In this document: piece after piece, positions 60,849-64,000 of the stretch | How the letters are laid out: every line of letters begins with the position of its first letter | Position numbering within the stretch: position 1 is the first letter of the stretch | NCBI GenBank assembly: GCA_903907995.1 | Contig: CAIVQH010000040.1 | Span: 41,207-105,206, forward strand | Direction of reading: 5' to 3' | DNA: 64,000 nucleotides | Origin: an uncultured Verrucomicrobiota bacterium | Lineage (GTDB): Bacteria > Verrucomicrobiota > Verrucomicrobiia > Limisphaerales > UBA9464 | Program-made: the position numbers and the translations under genes | The notes under the pieces: model-generated | Told to the model about the DNA's origin: nothing | The model's input: only the letters and a program-made list of their open reading frames with translations | Databases searched by the model: none

Positions 60849-62660
60849 TCAAACCTCACCGAGAGGATGCAGCGGCTGGCGTTTGGCCGCCCGGAGTCGC
60901 TGCTGTTCGGCGGCGACCTCGTCATGTTCGGCCGCGCTGAGGGCGGGATCGGAAAGATGGGCGTTTAGCTGGGCGATGCGCTGGTCGTAGGCGGTGTTGC
61001 GCAGGCGCAGGATCACGTCGGCGAGCTGCTTTTCCGGCTCGGGAATGGCGTGCTGCGCGCTGGCATTCTCGGTGATGAGGCGGCAGGCAAAGTCGTCGCC
61101 CTCAAACTGCGCGAGCAGCCCTGCGACATCGGTGTTGAGCGAAAAATGCAGGGCGGCGATGCGCCGGACGGTCGGGTGTGTGACCCATGCCGGCTCCAGG
61201 TGCGCGGCGGCGAAGTGCGCGAGGTCGGCGGAGGCCAGCAGATATTTCAACAGCCACAGCTCGTGCTTCGGCGGGGGTGGGGGCGGTTCGGCGGTGCCCG
61301 CGTCCGGCTCGGTGAGCGGCGGTTCGTCCGCTTCCGCGCGGTGGGCATTCGCGGCGAGCGCCCGGGCCTTGCGGAATTCCGTCCGCACCGCTTCCACGCT
61401 CACGCCGAGGCGCTGGCTGGTCTTCTGCGCGTAGGTGTCGAGCAGCACTGCGTTGCCGGTCTTCTGCAGGTCCTCGCCCATCTTGCGCACGACCAGCATG
61501 CGGCCCTTGTCGGAGGTGGTGTCGTTTTCGGCGCAGAGATGTTTCAGGTAGAAGTCGAAATACCCCTCGGCCTTCGCCAGGATAGCCCGGAAGGCGTCCG
61601 CACCCTGCTGCTTGATGAAGCTGTCCGGATCATCCGGCGGCGGGATGCTGGCGACGCGGATCGCGAGCCCGGAACCGAGCAACCCCTCAAAGGAACGGAT
61701 GCTGGCGTTGCGCCCCGCCTTGTCGCCGTCGAAGCACAGCACCACCTCGTCCACATAGCGCTTGAGGATGCGCGCGTGGTCGGCGGTGAGCGCGGTGCCC
61801 TGCGGCGCGATCACGTTGCGGATACCGGCGCTGTGGCAGGCGATGGTGTCGAGCTGGCCCTCGCACACGACCGCATGGCCGGCGTCGAGGATGGCGCGCT
61901 TGGCCTTGTCGAGGGCGAAGAGCACCTTGCCCTTGGTGAAGATGGGCGTTTCGGGCGAGTTGACGTACTTCGCCACCTTCTCGTCGCCCTGGAGGATGCG
62001 CCCGCTGAAGGCGATCACGCGGCCCTGTTCGTCGCAGATGGGGAACATCAGCCGGCCCCGGAAGCGGTCGTAAAGCCGGCCGGTATCCTCCTTCTTGATG
62101 ATGAGCCCGGCCTGCTCGCATAGCGCGGCGTCGAAGCCCTTCGCCTTGGCCCAGTTCACCGTGTCGTCCCACGCCTCGGGCGCGGCCCCGAGCCGGAATT
62201 CCTTGATGGCGTCCATGCTCACGCCGCGCTGGTCGAGGTAGTCGCGGGCGATCTGGCCGGCGGCCTCGGTGGCGAGGCACTGCTGCCAGCGCACCGTGAT
62301 GGCCTCGTGGAGTTTGAGCAGCGAATCCTTCACACCGCGTGCCTGCTGGGCGCCGGGATTGTTCTCGGTCTCCAGCGGGATGCGCGCGCGCTCGGCGAGC
62401 CGGGTGAGGGCCTCGACGAAGGAGAGGTTCTCGTAGTCCTGGACGAACCGGAACACGTCGCCGCCCTTGTGGCAGCCGAAGCAGTGGAAGATCTGCTTGC
62501 CCGGGTTCACGTTGAAGCTGGGCGACTTCTCCTTATGGAAGGGGCAGAGCGTGACGAAGTTCGTGCCGGCGCGCTTCAGCGGCAGGTAGCCGCCGATGAC
62601 ATCGACGATGTCACTGGCGGCGCGAACGTGTTCGCGGAAGTTGTCGGAGAAAAGCGGCAC
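60849..62660 (-). CDS. dnaG: DNA primase
   Basis: 603 aa. The GTG at 62660 is chosen (PLFSDNFREHVRAASDIV), because codons upstream to 62762 do not match the family. The enzyme makes RNA primers for replication. The N-terminal CHC2 zinc domain is intact (CPFHKEKSPSFNVNPGK, HCFGCHKGGD). The RNA polymerase core and TOPRIM domain (VVCEGQLDTIACHSAGI, VLCFDGDKAGRNA) keep the catalytic Glu and Asp residues. The C-terminal helicase-binding part is present from about 430. No rpoD or rpsU is next to it, unlike the classic macromolecular synthesis operon. Confidence 0.96.
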   Translation of the reverse strand: MPLFSDNFREHVRAASDIVDVIGGYLPLKRAGTNFVTLCPFHKEKSPSFNVNPGKQIFHCFGCHKGGDVFRFVQDYENLSFVEALTRLAERARIPLETENNPGAQQARGVKDSLLKLHEAITVRWQQCLATEAAGQIARDYLDQRGVSMDAIKEFRLGAAPEAWDDTVNWAKAKGFDAALCEQAGLIIKKEDTGRLYDRFRGRLMFPICDEQGRVIAFSGRILQGDEKVAKYVNSPETPIFTKGKVLFALDKAKRAILDAGHAVVCEGQLDTIACHSAGIRNVIAPQGTALTADHARILKRYVDEVVLCFDGDKAGRNASIRSFEGLLGSGLAIRVASIPPPDDPDSFIKQQGADAFRAILAKAEGYFDFYLKHLCAENDTTSDKGRMLVVRKMGEDLQKTGNAVLLDTYAQKTSQRLGVSVEAVRTEFRKARALAANAHRAEADEPPLTEPDAGTAEPPPPPPKHELWLLKYLLASADLAHFAAAHLEPAWVTHPTVRRIAALHFSLNTDVAGLLAQFEGDDFACRLITENASAQHAIPEPEKQLADVILRLRNTAYDQRIAQLNAHLSDPALSAAEHDEVAAEQQRLRAAKRQPLHPLGEV

Positions 62661-62924
62661 GGCGGAGAGTTTGAACCAAGGACGGACACGATGGCACGGC
62701 TGAACAATGATGGCGTACAGGGGTCGGTTTTGGATGCTGTTGCTCAAAAAGAGCGCCTGCACAGAGATTTTCCGCGATCACAATGCACGTTTCAGCCGTG
62801 GTACCCACACCTGACTGTGGCAAAATCACGCGAAGGAGCCGAGCGCCAGAACAGATACCAAGCAGGTGATTAAATGTGGTCAGCCTTCCGTGGTGCAAAG
62901 TGATTGACCGAGTAGTCGCCTTTC
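62661..62924. other. Divergent region between dnaG and the KaiC-like gene
   Basis: No gene is supported. GC content falls sharply from here to the right edge. The frame of the following ATPase has stops TGA (62901-62903) and TAG (62913-62915) just before it opens, so any N-terminal extension would need a frameshift or suppression. Confidence 0.6.
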
Positions 62925-64000
62925 TTGCTGGTGGTGTCAGGGGCGCCTGGTACTGCCAAATCAACATTTGCCCTCCAGCTATCCTACAACCATGCCAAGA
63001 AGGGCGCACAGAATCCGCAGGGATCACCCTCTGCGATCTATGTCACCACGGAAACCTCCGCCGAACAGATTTTCAAGAAAGCAGAAGGGTTTGGTTGGGA
63101 CCAAGGGCAGTTTGCCGCACTGGGGGGAGCCCTGAACGTGCCGGAATTTACAGGAACTGCGGCCGCACCAGTTAAAAACCTCGGAAAATGCTTTGTGTAC
63201 GCTGCTCCTCAAGGGCCTCAAAACGCCAATGAAACCGTCTTGGCAGTTCTCGCAAGCCCTTACGGTGGCGTAGTTTCACCAGACATCCTTGTCATAGACA
63301 GTGTAAATACGCTCCCAAAGCCTGTTGAGCCTCCCGAGGGAGCAGGCGGAAATCCGGAGCCTGAAGATCCGATCCGCAACCTGATGACCTTCATGCAGCG
63401 CGGCGATTCGATGAGGCCGAAACTCCTTATTGTTGTACTGGATTTGGAAGACGCTGGAAGCCACCTTTCGAAAGGGTTTGGGTTCTATGCAGACGCGGTG
63501 ATTCATTTCGAAATGACCACAGACGATGAAGGGCTGCTGCATCGCACCGTCCAAATATCGAAGATCAAGTCGCAGAAGCACGCGGAGGGAAAGCATCCGA
63601 TCAGAATTTTCACAAGGCCAACTGAGCCGATCAAACAGCACAAGACTCCCTTTTTGGACGTCGGCGGATTGTTTGTGTTTCCAAATATCGCCTGGCATTG
63701 CGAATCAATGCGGGGCGATGACGGGTTCCTCGGTCAGAACACCATAACCAAGGCTTTCGATCTGGTCCCAAGCGAGACAGTTTTGATTGCAAGCCCAAGT
63801 GAGCGGTCTGCTCAGGGGTTCAGATCCGGCCAGACCGTTTCACTCATTGGCAAGCACGGCACATTGAAGACGCGATTTGCCTATGCTTCAATGTTGGCGA
63901 ATGTGATCCGCCACGACCGTACGGGATTAATCGTCTCGCTCAATGCGGACTGGCATGTTGTAAGGGAAATTCTGGCCGACATCATATTATCCGAATTTAA
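62925..64000 (+). CDS. KaiC/RAD55-like tandem P-loop ATPase (runs off the window)
   Basis: At least 358 residues, open to the right edge. The first possible start is TTG 62925, giving a protein that begins LLVVSGAPGTAKSTFALQLS, a Walker A (about residue 6). Walker B follows in PDILVIDSVN (about 118-127). ADAVIHFEM...VQISKIKSQKHAEGKHPIRIF near 190-230 is the KaiC-type strand pair (K.R..H..G.H). A second P-loop, LIGKHGTLKTRFAY, starts at about 306 and opens a second ATPase-like module. KaiC/RAD55 proteins are cytoplasmic hexameric or RecA-like ATPases used in signalling and in some immune systems. The usual N-terminal GLD..LGGG segment before the first Walker A is missing, and no ribosome site is clear, so the gene may be 5'-truncated or frameshifted. 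Composition is distinctly lower in GC than the neighbours, a sign of transfer. Confidence 0.7.
   Translation, partial: MLVVSGAPGTAKSTFALQLSYNHAKKGAQNPQGSPSAIYVTTETSAEQIFKKAEGFGWDQGQFAALGGALNVPEFTGTAAAPVKNLGKCFVYAAPQGPQNANETVLAVLASPYGGVVSPDILVIDSVNTLPKPVEPPEGAGGNPEPEDPIRNLMTFMQRGDSMRPKLLIVVLDLEDAGSHLSKGFGFYADAVIHFEMTTDDEGLLHRTVQISKIKSQKHAEGKHPIRIFTRPTEPIKQHKTPFLDVGGLFVFPNIAWHCESMRGDDGFLGQNTITKAFDLVPSETVLIASPSERSAQGFRSGQTVSLIGKHGTLKTRFAYASMLANVIRHDRTGLIVSLNADWHVVREILADIILSEF

Noticed and set aside
62663..62762. Longer N-terminus of DnaG starting at 62762
   Set aside because: The extra residues have no counterpart in primases; the family starts at PLFSDNF, behind the GTG at 62660.

Overview
The window looks like a piece of a high-GC Gram-negative chromosome, most likely from a Verrucomicrobiota bacterium (inference). 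The reasons are an Mla/MCE outer-membrane lipid system, many secreted proteins that share a 'StDL...W...FYR' tail, a Gfo/Idh oxidoreductase with a twin-arginine-like leader, and many dispersed hairpin-type repeats between genes. No rRNA, tRNA or CRISPR array was recognised.

Layout. 0-5 kb: two tandem SLBB-type lipoproteins, a cREC receiver-like gene behind thyA, a cyclic-nucleotide-binding protein and an AhbA/AhbB-like two-module Lrp/AsnC protein. 5-11 kb: an mlaE-mlaF-mlaD operon whose ATPase has degenerate motifs, then a hybrid CHASE-PAS histidine kinase. 11-21 kb: a frameshifted lipoprotein, an M13 peptidase, an AraC-type HTH protein, a secreted protein, gnd facing a PfkB sugar kinase, and a Gfo/Idh oxidoreductase. 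21-28 kb: one giant secreted reprolysin-like protease with 16 Calx-beta units in a four-unit super-repeat. 28-33 kb: a VanY-like peptidase, a YaeQ-like protein, two pseudogenes, a nucleoside deaminase and purF. 33-46 kb: three large secreted proteins, an AbrB/Doc toxin-antitoxin pair, an astacin lipoprotein, and a CIA30-OpgC-like acyltransferase pair. 46-55 kb: a PQQ-type propeller with EF-hands, a TSUP permease, a vanadium haloperoxidase-like protein, a duplicated DoxX-like protein, a DapA-family lyase, an IS481-family insertion sequence and a YncE-like propeller. 55-64 kb: a 1-Cys peroxiredoxin with a small phosphatase, a POT transporter, a metallopeptidase-cyclophilin fusion, dnaG, and the 5' part of a KaiC/RAD55-like tandem ATPase that runs off the window.

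Most genes are single transcription units separated by repeats. Supported operons or coupled pairs are thyA-cREC, mlaEFD, deaminase-zinc-ribbon pseudogene, antitoxin-toxin, CIA30-acyltransferase, haloperoxidase-DoxX and peroxiredoxin-phosphatase. The observations I would follow first are the KaiC-like ATPase at the right edge, the degenerate MlaF, the 17-bp direct repeats at the thyA 3' end, the shared secreted-protein tail, and the IS sitting between arms of a dispersed hairpin.
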